A DNA stretch of 64,000 bases, from positions 38,352-102,351 of the forward strand of contig JAEWAF010000035.1 in NCBI GenBank assembly GCA_023391815.1, given 5' to 3'. Both the position numbers and the translations under genes were made by a program. Below the pieces are notes generated by a model that ran no database searches, was not told the DNA's origin, and worked only from the letters and a program-made list of their open reading frames with translations. Positions within the stretch are counted from its first letter, which is position 1. The number at the start of each line of letters is the position of its first letter. Below are positions 8,795-17,600 of the stretch, in pieces. This DNA comes from Pseudomonadota bacterium. GTDB taxonomy: Bacteria; Pseudomonadota; Gammaproteobacteria; Steroidobacterales; Steroidobacteraceae.

Positions 8795-10463
8795 TCTTCT
8801 GCACCCACTGCTTCACCACTTCGGCGACGCGTTCCGGCTCCTTGGCCGCGAGCGCGCGCAGATGATCGACCATCACATCGACCGGCGAGCCCGGAGGCGG
8901 CAGGTCGTAATCTTCCAGCAACGGGCCGACCGGAATCGGACCCTTGCTCGCATTCGGTGTCGGCAGCGCGGCCGCGGCGACAGCAGCGCCCGCGGGAGCA
9001 GCCGCCGGTACCGGTGTCGCTTCAATCTGTTGCACCGTCGGCGCCGGCAACTCCAGGCGCTGCTTGGCCATGCGCAACAGCGGACGAGCGATGAGCAGAT
9101 ACGCAAACAATGCAGCCAGCGCGTACGCCACATACACGCCGATATCGACCATGCGCTCAGGCTGCTGCCACCACACCGGCGGCGCCACCGGCTTCGGGAA
9201 GCCGAGCGAAGAAACAACCAGGCTGTCGCCGCGCGTTGTGTCGATGCCGAGACCGCTGCGAAGAATCTTGTCGATGTTGGCGAGCTGCGCTTCGCTCCAG
9301 GCACCGCCGCTTGGCGCGGCCGCATCGTTGAGCACCACCGCGACGCTCAGTTTCTTCAAGCGGCCTTTACTGCGCTGAATCTGAGTGACGCTGCGGTCGT
9401 ACGCGAACTGCCGGGTCGCGGCGTTTCGCTGCGTGCTGCTCTCCTGCCCCGCCTGGGCATCGGCGGCGACATCGATGGGCCGATTGCTGAGCGAGCCCGG
9501 CACGCCGAGCGCCAACGGATCGGTGTCCTGCTCGGCACGCGTCGATTCGTTCGTGACTTTCGGCGTGTCGCCGTACTGCTCGTGCGTCTCCTGCACCTTG
9601 TCGTTGTCGACGTCGGCGGTGACGCTGAGCTTGAAGTTCTCGTTGCCGACGATCGGCGCGAGCAGATTCTCGGAGCTGCGCATCGTTTCGTCGCGATAGT
9701 GACCGGCGGCGTCGTTGACTTGCGCCTCGAAGCCCTCCGCCAGATCCACGCGAGACGACAACAAGTTGCCGGCCTGATCCACCAGCGTCACATTGGTGGG
9801 ATCGAGCCCGGTCGCGCTGCTCGCGACCATTTTCACGATGGCGGCGATCTGCTCATTGGAAAGCTTGCGGCCCGGCTTCAAGCCGAGCACCACCGACGCG
9901 GAGCTCGGCTCGGCGGTGTTGACGACGAACGACGAAGACTTGGCGATGGCGATGTGAACGCGCGCCGTCTCGACGGCGTCGATGGTCATGATGCTCTGAG
10001 CGAGCTCGCCTTCGAGACCGCGCCGGAAGCGCACGTCCTGCACGAACTGGCTGACGCCGAGCGGATCGCTGCGGTCCATGAGTTCGAGACCGGCGGGCAA
10101 TTGCGCGACCACGCCCTTCGATGCGAGTAGCATGCGCACTTCGCCGAGTCGGTTGCCAGGCACGAGCACCTGACCGGTGTCGGGATGAATTCGATACGGA
10201 ATGCCGGCGCCGTCGAGCACGGACATCATGTCGGCGGCCGCGACTTTCTCGCGCGCACCGAACAGCGGCTTGAAGGATGACTGATCGCGCCATGCGAACA
10301 TCAACACCACTGCGGTGATGACAGTCGCGAGCAACACGAGAGGCAACAGGCCGCGAAACAGCGCCGACCATTCGAACGGCGCGCTTGCGTTCCCGTCGGG
10401 CGCGCTCGCGGCGCCACTGCGTGGCCAGAATCTGGCCACCGCGGATTTCAACGTATTCGTCAC
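8778..10463 (-). CDS. fliF: Flagellar MS-ring protein FliF
   Basis: Inner-membrane protein that forms the MS-ring, the base on which rod, C-ring and export gate assemble. Its 561 residues include a first membrane helix at about residues 36-55 (LLPLVLLATVITAVVLMFAW) and the YscJ/FliF ring-building domain with MLASKGVVAQLPAGLELMDR. A long periplasmic part follows, then a second membrane helix near residues 437-460 (IGVYVAYALAALFAYLLIA). The C-terminal cytoplasmic tail binds FliG. Confidence 0.95.
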   Translation of the reverse strand: MTNTLKSAVARFWPRSGAASAPDGNASAPFEWSALFRGLLPLVLLATVITAVVLMFAWRDQSSFKPLFGAREKVAAADMMSVLDGAGIPYRIHPDTGQVLVPGNRLGEVRMLLASKGVVAQLPAGLELMDRSDPLGVSQFVQDVRFRRGLEGELAQSIMTIDAVETARVHIAIAKSSSFVVNTAEPSSASVVLGLKPGRKLSNEQIAAIVKMVASSATGLDPTNVTLVDQAGNLLSSRVDLAEGFEAQVNDAAGHYRDETMRSSENLLAPIVGNENFKLSVTADVDNDKVQETHEQYGDTPKVTNESTRAEQDTDPLALGVPGSLSNRPIDVAADAQAGQESSTQRNAATRQFAYDRSVTQIQRSKGRLKKLSVAVVLNDAAAPSGGAWSEAQLANIDKILRSGLGIDTTRGDSLVVSSLGFPKPVAPPVWWQQPERMVDIGVYVAYALAALFAYLLIARPLLRMAKQRLELPAPTVQQIEATPVPAAAPAGAAVAAAALPTPNASKGPIPVGPLLEDYDLPPPGSPVDVMVDHLRALAAKEPERVAEVVKQWVQKNVRRE

Positions 10464-10473
10464 TGGGTGAGGC

Positions 10474-10830
10474 CTACAACGGCAGCTTGATCAGGTCTTC
10501 CATGGCCCCGACCACTTTGTTTCGGGCCTGCATCAGCATGGAGAACGACAGACTCGCTTGTTGGCTGGCCAGCATGGCGCCGACCAGATCGTCGCTGCGA
10601 CCGGCATCGACCGCGGCCATCTTGTCGGCGGCGGCGCGATCCTGAGCATCGACACTGTGTACGGCTCGCTCGAAGAACGAAGCGAAGCCATCGAGGCGTT
10701 GAGGTTGATCGTTCGCTACAGCGGGCGTCGGCGCCATTTGCCGTAGCGATGCGGCGTCCTCGGAGATGCGCGATTGGACGGCTTCGATCGCCGCAGCCAT
10801 CGGGCTGTGTGAAAACTGCGTTACGGGCAT
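10474..10830 (-). CDS. fliE: Flagellar MS-ring/rod junction protein FliE
   Basis: Small exported protein linking the MS-ring to the rod. Its 118 residues end in the conserved FliE segment QQASLSFSMLMQARNKVVGA followed by DLIKLPL. It is the first gene of the minus-strand flagellar run and is 10 bp ahead of fliF. The divergent fliM starts about 415 bp away, so the fliE promoter must lie in the shared spacer. Confidence 0.9.
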   Translation of the reverse strand: MPVTQFSHSPMAAAIEAVQSRISEDAASLRQMAPTPAVANDQPQRLDGFASFFERAVHSVDAQDRAAADKMAAVDAGRSDDLVGAMLASQQASLSFSMLMQARNKVVGAMEDLIKLPL

Positions 10831-11245
10831 CGCTTAATCCTTTGTCTCATCTTGGTCGCTCTTCAGGCGCCGCAGTGCGCTGAGCCATCCGTAGCCCGTC
10901 ATCGACGCGCGCTTGCCGCAAGTTGAGTTCGCGTCCGGCCTTTTGCTACGCGAAGCACACTTTTCCCAGCAAATTCAGCGCATCCACGCATGCTCATCTA
11001 CGACCAACCCTTACCGAAGGGATCAGACCGTCCATGAGCACGGCACTTACGACGCAAATCGCAGACGCTATTGCGGCTGCAACGGGCCATTAGCGGCCGG
11101 ACTGCACTTTCGATTAAGTCGGCGCGCTCGGTTAGTGACGTGAATCACAAGTGATGAGCACTTAGTGGTTTGCCTGCTAAAGAATTTCGAACGCACACGC
11201 GATAACCGCCTCGCTTAGTTTTTTTTCCGACGACGAGAGGTGGAC
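10831..11245. other. Divergent intergenic spacer between the two flagellar arms
   Basis: A 415-bp stretch without a credible gene. In Vibrio, Aeromonas and E. coli Flag-2 loci, this position holds lafK, a sigma-54 activator of about 440 codons. Here it holds only regulatory DNA. A sigma-28-like element lies near the fliM end (see separate entry). No -24/-12 element with the required GG-N10-GC spacing was found on either strand by eye. Confidence 0.6.
11178..11205 (+). promoter_or_regulatory. Possible sigma-28 promoter of the fliM operon
   Basis: TAAAGAAT at 11178-11185 resembles the sigma-28 -35 element, and CGCGATAA at 11198-11205 resembles its -10 element (consensus GCCGATAA). The spacer is 12 bp instead of the preferred 11. 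It ends about 40 bp before the fliM start. A prediction from sequence only. Confidence 0.45.
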
Positions 11246-12136
11246 GTGGCAGCGATGACGAACAAACAGCCCAACGTCCGCGCGCATTCAGTGATCGACC
11301 CGCGCACCATGGGACGTCCGGTTCACTTGCTCGGCGGGTTCGCCAATCAGTTGCGCGACGACTGCGCCGATTTCTTCAGAGCGCGAATCAATCGGCGCTA
11401 CAAAGCGAACTTTCAGATCGATGCAATTTCCCTCATCGCCGCTCCGGCGGACTCGCAGCGCTGGTTGAGCTACAGCGCGCATGACGGACGTATTCACTTC
11501 GCAATCGAGCGGCCGCTGTTGCTTTGCCTGTTACGTTATCGCTACGGCTCGGCGATGCCCGAGACCGGTCCGAGCGTCGACAGCGCTGTGTCGCCTGCTC
11601 CGCTCATCGATGAGCCCGAGACCGCGACCGAAGAGCGTCTGGGCACCATGTTGGGCCAGCAACTCGTCGAGCTCGCCGTGCGACGGATCGAATCGGTGCA
11701 ACGCCCGCCAGTGGAAACACCCGCTGCCGTCACGTTCGTCGAAGCCGCCCTGCAAGGCGCGAGCGAAGGCGAATGGCTGCTGCGCCTGACGCTCAGCGAA
11801 ACCCGCTGCAACGTTCACGGGAATATCCTGCTGAAGATTTCCGCGGCCTGGATGAATCGCCTGTTACAGGCGCTGGCGCCGAGCCGCGATCGTTCGAGAC
11901 AAAAACAAATGACGGCCACCAAGCCGTTTCCCGCGCGCCTGCAGCTGACATTGCGGGCTCGCATGCTGGAAAAGGAAGTGTCGCTCGGGACACTGCTCGA
12001 TCTACGCCCGGGGGATGTATTGCCGATCAGCGTGGGCGATGCCGATGTATTGATCGGCGACTCGCGCCTTTTCACCGCCAGCGTTGCCGAACACCACGGC
12101 AAGCTGTGTCTCACTTCTTTAGCCGATGTAGATTGA
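11246..12136 (+). CDS. fliM: Divergent flagellar motor switch protein FliM (LafM-like)
   Basis: Middle C-ring protein of the flagellar switch. About 296 residues, shorter than the usual 320-350. The start is uncertain: GTG 11246 has AGAGG five bases upstream, while GTG 11240 and ATG 11255 are alternatives. The middle domain begins around RPVHLLGGFANQLRDD and includes NRRYKANF; the C-terminal SpoA (surface presentation) domain covers roughly residues 225-290 (LRARMLEKEVSLGTLLDLRP). The N-terminal EIDALL-type CheY-binding motif and the GGxG motif of classical FliM are not present. First gene of fliMNPQR-flhBA. Confidence 0.8.
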   Translation: MAAMTNKQPNVRAHSVIDPRTMGRPVHLLGGFANQLRDDCADFFRARINRRYKANFQIDAISLIAAPADSQRWLSYSAHDGRIHFAIERPLLLCLLRYRYGSAMPETGPSVDSAVSPAPLIDEPETATEERLGTMLGQQLVELAVRRIESVQRPPVETPAAVTFVEAALQGASEGEWLLRLTLSETRCNVHGNILLKISAAWMNRLLQALAPSRDRSRQKQMTATKPFPARLQLTLRARMLEKEVSLGTLLDLRPGDVLPISVGDADVLIGDSRLFTASVAEHHGKLCLTSLADVD

Positions 12137-12153
12137 CCCAGGGATTGAACACC

Positions 12154-12519
12154 GTGAACACCGCATCGAATCCTGCCGATGACAATTTGCTGGCCGATCT
12201 GGAAGACGTGCTCGAGGACGAGGCTCCAGCCGCCGCTCCGCCCGCGCCCGCTCCGGCCAAGCGTAACTTCGCGGCGATGATGCGCCGGATCCCGGTGACG
12301 CTGACGCTCGAAGTCGGCTCCGCCAAACTGTCGTTGCAGGATCTGGCCGAGATCGAGCGCAGCAGCGTCATCGAGCTGGACACGCTCGCCGGCGAGCCGC
12401 TGATCATCAAGGTCAACGGCACCGTCATCGGGCGCGCCGAAGTGGTGGTCAGCGGCGAGAACTACGGCCTCAAGGTGGTCGAGCTCAGCGATCTGGATCT
12501 GGACTCGCTGACACCATGA
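12154..12519 (+). CDS. fliN: Flagellar motor switch protein FliN
   Basis: C-ring base protein and docking site for FliH. About 121 residues from GTG 12154, which follows an AGGGA ribosome site by nine bases; TTG 12145 is an in-frame alternative. An acidic Ala/Pro-rich N-terminus precedes the SpoA domain, with RIPVTLTLEVGSAKLSLQDL and LAGEPLIIKVNGTVIGRAEV. The stop overlaps the fliP start (ATGA). Confidence 0.93.
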   Translation: MNTASNPADDNLLADLEDVLEDEAPAAAPPAPAPAKRNFAAMMRRIPVTLTLEVGSAKLSLQDLAEIERSSVIELDTLAGEPLIIKVNGTVIGRAEVVVSGENYGLKVVELSDLDLDSLTP

Positions 12520-13292
12520 TCGACTCGCAAGCGCAGGCCCTCCTGCGCTGGAAATGGCCGCGCCTGGTCGCAGCGGCCGTGGTGCTGCTCGGCCTGTGTT
12601 CCGTGGCTGGCGCGGCGCCTATCGAAATCATCGGTACCAGCGCCGACGGCAACACCACCGAATTCACGGTCAAGACCCAGGTCCTGATCATCATGACGCT
12701 GCTCGGGCTGCTGCCCGTGCTGGCGCTGATGATGACCAGCTTCACGCGCTTCGTGATCATCCTGGCGCTGTTGCGCCAGGCACTCGGTCTGCAACAGGGT
12801 CTGCCGAACCGGATCGTCACCGGCGTCGCGCTCATTCTCACACTGCTGGTGATGCGGCCGATCGGCGAGCAGATCTACACCGAAGCGCTGGTGCCGTTCG
12901 ACAACGAGCAGATCACCTTTCAACAAGCCCTGAAGAATGCCGAGGCGCCGCTGTCGCGCTTCATGCTGGCGCAGACACATAAAGGGGCGCTGACGCAGAT
13001 GGCGCAGCTCGCCGGCGAGTCCAACATCACCGATCCGACCCAGCACGGGTTCCTGGTGAAGCTGTCGGCATTCGTGTTGAGCGAGCTGAAGACCGCGTTC
13101 CAGATCGGCTGCATGCTGTTCGTTCCTTTTCTGATCATCGATCTGGTCGTCTCCTCGGTGCTCATGGCCATGGGCATGATGATGCTCTCGCCACTCGTCA
13201 TCTCGCTGCCATTGAAGCTGCTGCTGTTCGTGCTGGTGGATGGCTGGACGCTGACGGTGCAGACCCTGGTCGGCAGCATTCAGGCGTATTAG
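12516..13292 (+). CDS. fliP: Flagellar export gate protein FliP
   Basis: Pore-forming membrane subunit of the type III export gate. Its 258 residues include an N-terminal signal/anchor segment, the family block MMTSFTRFVIILALLRQALG, GVALILTLLVMRPI, and the C-terminal membrane pair with LVVSSVLMAMGMMMLSPLVI. It follows fliN directly with no fliO between them, as in lateral-type loci. Confidence 0.96.
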   Translation: MIDSQAQALLRWKWPRLVAAAVVLLGLCSVAGAAPIEIIGTSADGNTTEFTVKTQVLIIMTLLGLLPVLALMMTSFTRFVIILALLRQALGLQQGLPNRIVTGVALILTLLVMRPIGEQIYTEALVPFDNEQITFQQALKNAEAPLSRFMLAQTHKGALTQMAQLAGESNITDPTQHGFLVKLSAFVLSELKTAFQIGCMLFVPFLIIDLVVSSVLMAMGMMMLSPLVISLPLKLLLFVLVDGWTLTVQTLVGSIQAY

Positions 13293-13308
13293 CGAGGCGC
13301 GACCGCAG

Positions 13309-13581
13309 ATGAATGCCGATATCGCCGCCGATCTGGTCGCCTCCGCGCTCCGACTCACGATGCTGCTGGTCAGCGTGCTGGTCGTGCCCGGCATGCTGGT
13401 GGGCCTGGTCATCGGTTTGTTTCAAGCCGCGACTCAGATCAACGAGCAGACGCTGAGCTTCCTGCCCCGCCTGCTGGTGACATTGCTGGCGATTGCATTG
13501 ACCGGGCATTGGATGGCGGCGCAACTCATGGACTTCTGTGTCGCCGTGTTCAGAGGCGCAGCGCAGTTGGCGGGCGGCTGA
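13309..13581 (+). CDS. fliQ: Flagellar export gate protein FliQ
   Basis: A 90-residue export-gate subunit with two membrane helices (LRLTMLLVSVLVVPGMLVGL and LPRLLVTLLAIALTGHWMAA). The family signature GLFQAATQINEQTLSF is visible. It lies between fliP and fliR. Confidence 0.95.
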   Translation: MNADIAADLVASALRLTMLLVSVLVVPGMLVGLVIGLFQAATQINEQTLSFLPRLLVTLLAIALTGHWMAAQLMDFCVAVFRGAAQLAGG

Positions 13582-13591
13582 GGCAGGATGC

Positions 13592-14362
13592 ATGGAAGCG
13601 GTGCTACTCCAGCAACTGCCGAACCTGCTCAGCGCAGTCTGGTGGCCGTTCTGTCGCGTGCTCGGCATGCTCAACGCCGCTCCCATCATCGGCGAGAACA
13701 TGGTGCCCGTCACCGTGCGCGTGCTGCTGTCGGTGGTGCTGGCCGTGATCTTCATTCCAGTGGCGCAGCCGGTGACGCCGATCGATCCGTTGTCGCTGAA
13801 CGCGCTGGTGATGACGGCGAATCAGGCGCTGATCGGCTTCGGCCTCGGTCTTGCCTTCCATCTCACCATGGCCGTGATGCAGATGCTGGGCTTCGTCGTG
13901 TCCTCGCAGATGGGCTTGTCGATGGCCGTCATGAACGATCCCATGACCGGCACTTCATCGGACGTGATCGCAACCCTGCTCTATCTGTTGAGCGTGCTGG
14001 TGTTCTTCGGCATCGACGGTCATCTGGTGATCGCTCAGGTCATCGGCGCCAGTTTCCATACCTGGCCGGTGGGTGGGCCGCTGGACATCGATACCTTGCG
14101 TGACATCGCGTACAACGTCGTTTGGGTGTTCTCGGCGGCGCTGCTGCTCGCCATTCCCATCGTGTTCTCCACTCTGGTCGTGCAGATGGGCTTCGGCCTG
14201 TTGAACCGAATCGCGCCGGCGCTGAACCTGTATTCGCTGGGGTTCTCGGCCATCATCATATTCGGACTGTTCATGCTGGGATATCTGGCGCGAGTGGTGC
14301 CCGGACATTATTTGAGACTGACGCAGCAGGTGCTCGAACTGCTGCGCCTGAAGACGGGGTGA
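13592..14362 (+). CDS. fliR: Flagellar export gate protein FliR
   Basis: Membrane subunit completing the FliPQR pore. About 256 residues from ATG 13592 (MEAVLLQQLPNLLSAVWWPF), chosen because it follows AGGCAGG and lies just behind the fliQ stop; the frame extends upstream over fliQ. At least six membrane helices are visible, with the family patch GFVVSSQMGLSMAVMNDPMT in the middle. Confidence 0.94.
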   Translation: MEAVLLQQLPNLLSAVWWPFCRVLGMLNAAPIIGENMVPVTVRVLLSVVLAVIFIPVAQPVTPIDPLSLNALVMTANQALIGFGLGLAFHLTMAVMQMLGFVVSSQMGLSMAVMNDPMTGTSSDVIATLLYLLSVLVFFGIDGHLVIAQVIGASFHTWPVGGPLDIDTLRDIAYNVVWVFSAALLLAIPIVFSTLVVQMGFGLLNRIAPALNLYSLGFSAIIIFGLFMLGYLARVVPGHYLRLTQQVLELLRLKTG

Positions 14363-14366
14363 CACC

Positions 14367-15491
14367 ATGTCGGACCCCTCACAAGACGACAAGAGCGAAA
14401 AAGCGTCAGCCCAGAAGCTGCGCAAATCCCGTGAGCAAGGTCAGGTTGCACGATCGCGCGACTGGACGACGGCGCTCGGCATCTTTCTTTGTTTGCAACT
14501 GATCGTGTTTCTGCTGCCCGGGTATCTGCAGGATTTCCGCGAGCTGTTCGCGCGCAGCTTCGTGCCGATGCCCGAACCCGGCAATCTGGAGAATGCGAGC
14601 TCCACGCTGTTCTCCGCCAGCATGACACTGCTGTTCAAGATGGTGCTGCCGCTGCTCGTCCTGCCGTTGCTGGTGGGCCTCGGTTCGCTGTTTCCGGGCG
14701 GCTGGGTGATGAGCCTGACGCCGATGAAGCCGCGCTTCGACAAGCTGAATCCGCTGTCCTATTTCAAGCGCATGTTCGGCCAGCGGCATCTGATCGAGAC
14801 GCTGGCGTCCATGCTCAAGGCCACGGTGCTGATCGCGACTTTGTGGTGGGTCGCGCGCGGCAGCATCGCCGATTACTTGCAGTTGCAGACCCGCCCGCTT
14901 CCCGAAGCCATCGAGGGTGGCGCGGATCTGATGCTCAGCGGTGTGATGGCGCTGTGCGCGGTGTTCATCGTGTTCGCCATCATCGATCTGCCCGTGCAGA
15001 CCTTCGTGTTCATGCGCGAGCAGCGCATGACCAAGCGCGAGGTCAAGGAAGAGCACAAGACCAGCGAAGGTCGGCCTGAAATCAAACAGCGCATCCGCCA
15101 GATCCAGCAGAAGATGTCGCGCGGCGCCGTGCGCAAGGCCGTGCCGACCGCGGATGTGGTGATCGTGAATCCCGAACACTACGCCGTGGCCGTGAAGTAC
15201 GACGAGAAGCGCGCGCAAGCGCCGTTCGTCATCGCCAAGGGTGTCGATGAGATGGCGCTGTTCATCAAGGCCGTCGCCATCGAGCACAACGTCGAAGTCG
15301 TGACGCTGCCGCCGCTGGCACGCGCCATTTACAACACCAGCCAGGTGAATCAGCAGATTCCGGCGGCGTTGTACGAAGCCGTCGCCAGCGTGCTGGCGTA
15401 CGTGCTGCAGATCCAAGCATTCCGCAAGGGCCGTCGCAATGTCTTGCCGACGTTGCCCGGCGATCTTTCATTTCCGCGTTTCGAAGGGTAG
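14367..15491 (+). CDS. flhB: Flagellar export switch protein FlhB
   Basis: Membrane protein whose cytoplasmic domain cleaves itself to switch export from hook to filament substrates. The 374 residues start with the charged motif DDKSEKASAQKLRKSREQGQ and have four membrane helices to about residue 210. The autocleavage motif NPEH is in VIVNPEHYAVAVKYD, where cleavage occurs between Asn and Pro in the family. The protein runs to the normal end of the domain. Confidence 0.96.
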   Translation: MSDPSQDDKSEKASAQKLRKSREQGQVARSRDWTTALGIFLCLQLIVFLLPGYLQDFRELFARSFVPMPEPGNLENASSTLFSASMTLLFKMVLPLLVLPLLVGLGSLFPGGWVMSLTPMKPRFDKLNPLSYFKRMFGQRHLIETLASMLKATVLIATLWWVARGSIADYLQLQTRPLPEAIEGGADLMLSGVMALCAVFIVFAIIDLPVQTFVFMREQRMTKREVKEEHKTSEGRPEIKQRIRQIQQKMSRGAVRKAVPTADVVIVNPEHYAVAVKYDEKRAQAPFVIAKGVDEMALFIKAVAIEHNVEVVTLPPLARAIYNTSQVNQQIPAALYEAVASVLAYVLQIQAFRKGRRNVLPTLPGDLSFPRFEG

Positions 15492-15497
15492 CCGTGC

Positions 15498-17600
15498 ATG
15501 AGCACCCCACCGCCTGACAATTTCCTGAGCCGCACCGTCCACTCGCTCCGGCAGCATCGCGCGGCCGTGCCATTGTTCCTGATGGCACTGCTGGCAATGA
15601 TCATCTTGCCGCTGCCGCCGCTGCTACTGGACGTGTTGTTCACGTTCAACATCGTCCTGGCGTTGATCGTGGTCCTCGTCAGCGTGACCAGCCGCCGGCC
15701 GCTGGATTTTTCGGTGTTCCCGACCATCATCCTCGCGACCACGTTGATGCGACTGGCGCTGAACGTCGCCTCGACGCGCGTCGTGCTGCTGAACGGTCAT
15801 GAAGGCACGCACGCCGCCGGTAGCGTGATCGAGGCATTCGGACATGTGGTGATCGGTGGCAACTTCGTCGTCGGCCTGGTGGTGTTCGTCATCTTGATGA
15901 TCATCAACTTCGCGGTCGTGACCAAGGGCGCCGAGCGTATCTCCGAAGTGTCGGCGCGCTTCACCCTCGACGCGTTGCCCGGCAAGCAGATGGCCATCGA
16001 CGCGGATCTGAACGCCGGCCTGATCAATCAGGAGAAGGCTCAGCAGCGGCGTCGTGAAGTCGCGATGGAAGCGGACTTCTACGGCGCGATGGACGGTGCG
16101 TCGAAGTTCGTGCGCGGCGACGCCATCGCCGGCATCCTGGTGCTGCTGATCAACATGGTCGGCGGCGTCATCATCGGCTCGCTGATGCACGGCCTGTCGT
16201 TCGGCGAGGCGTTCAAGCTGTACGCCTTGCTCACGATCGGCGACGGCCTGGTCGCGCAGATCCCGGCCCTGCTGCTCTCGGCGGCGGCGGCGATCATCGT
16301 CACGCGTATCAGCGACTCGGGCGACTTCGAACAGCAGGTCGGCTCGCAGATGCTCGCGTCGCCGAGCGTGTTGTGGGGCGCGGCCGCCATGATGCTCGTG
16401 CTCGGCTTGATCCCCGGCATGCCTTGGCTGACGTTCCTTTCGTTCGCCGCTGTGCTCGCGTTCGCGGCGTGGCGCATGAGCAAACATGCTGCGGAAAAGC
16501 CCGATACGAATGCGGCGACCGAGGCCGCGATCCTCGCGCAGCCGACGCCGGAACTGGATTGGCGCAGTCTGCCGTTCGTGGAGCCGCTCGCCGTCAGCGT
16601 CGGCTACAAGCTGGTGAATCTGATCGATCGCGGCCAGGGCGCGCCGCTCGATGGCCGACTCAAAGGCATTCGACAGCAGATGAGCGAATCGATGGGTCTG
16701 TTGCTGCCGCCCATTGGCGTGCGTGACGATTTGACGTTGCCGCCGACTCAATATTCAGTGCTGTTGAACGGCAGCGTGATCGCCGAGGCCGAGATTCAGC
16801 CGGACAAGCTGCTGGCGATCGCTTCGGCGCAGGTGTATGGCCCGATCGATGGCATTCCGGGCGTCGAGCCCGCGTATGGCATGCCGGTGATCTGGATCGC
16901 CCCGTCGGAGCGCGCCAACGCGCTCGGCCTGGGATATCAAGTCGTCGATGGCGCCAGCGTGATTGCCACCCATGTCTCCAAGCTCGTGCGTGAGCATCTC
17001 TCCGAGATCATCCGTCACGAGGACGTCCCCGCCCTGCTCGAGCGACTGGCGGCGATGTCGCCGAAACTGTCGGCGGCCTTGGAGAAGGCGCTCACTCACA
17101 GCCAGTTGTTGAAGGTGTTCCGGCTGCTGCTGGCGGAGAACGTGTCGTTGAAAGACATCGTGCCCATCGCGACGACACTGCTGGAAAGCGCCGAGACCAC
17201 CAAGGACCCGATTCTGCTCGCCGCCGAGGTGCGCTGTGCCCTGCGCCGGCAGATCGTGAGCTCGATCCTGGGCAAGTCGCCGCAGATGAAAGCGTTCAAC
17301 CTGACCGGCGAGCTGGAAAACATGTTGCTCGGCTCACTCAATCAGGCGACGCAGTCGGGCAAGGTCGCGCTCGACAACTATCCGGTCGATCCCAACCTGC
17401 TGTCGCAGTTGCAGACCAATATGCCGGTGATGCGCGAACAGATGAAGCAGCAAGGCGTGCCGCCGCTTTTGCTGGTGATGCCGCAGATTCGTCCGCTGCT
17501 CGCGAGATACGCGAGGTTGTTCGCGCCCGGCCTTTCGGTGCTTTCATACAACGAGATTCCGGAGCACAGGGATATCAGCATCATCGGCTCTCTGGGATGA
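15498..17600 (+). CDS. flhA: Flagellar export gate protein FlhA
   Basis: Large ring-forming export-gate protein that receives chaperone-substrate complexes. Its 700 residues match the family. The N-terminal half has about eight membrane helices, with the FHIPEP-type loop between them (ERISEVSARFTLDALPGKQM, then the QQRRREVAMEADFYGAMDGA segment). The C-terminal half forms the cytoplasmic domain. Last gene of the plus-strand operon; its stop abuts the stop of a convergent FliK-like gene with no spacer. Confidence 0.96.
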   Translation: MSTPPPDNFLSRTVHSLRQHRAAVPLFLMALLAMIILPLPPLLLDVLFTFNIVLALIVVLVSVTSRRPLDFSVFPTIILATTLMRLALNVASTRVVLLNGHEGTHAAGSVIEAFGHVVIGGNFVVGLVVFVILMIINFAVVTKGAERISEVSARFTLDALPGKQMAIDADLNAGLINQEKAQQRRREVAMEADFYGAMDGASKFVRGDAIAGILVLLINMVGGVIIGSLMHGLSFGEAFKLYALLTIGDGLVAQIPALLLSAAAAIIVTRISDSGDFEQQVGSQMLASPSVLWGAAAMMLVLGLIPGMPWLTFLSFAAVLAFAAWRMSKHAAEKPDTNAATEAAILAQPTPELDWRSLPFVEPLAVSVGYKLVNLIDRGQGAPLDGRLKGIRQQMSESMGLLLPPIGVRDDLTLPPTQYSVLLNGSVIAEAEIQPDKLLAIASAQVYGPIDGIPGVEPAYGMPVIWIAPSERANALGLGYQVVDGASVIATHVSKLVREHLSEIIRHEDVPALLERLAAMSPKLSAALEKALTHSQLLKVFRLLLAENVSLKDIVPIATTLLESAETTKDPILLAAEVRCALRRQIVSSILGKSPQMKAFNLTGELENMLLGSLNQATQSGKVALDNYPVDPNLLSQLQTNMPVMREQMKQQGVPPLLLVMPQIRPLLARYARLFAPGLSVLSYNEIPEHRDISIIGSLG

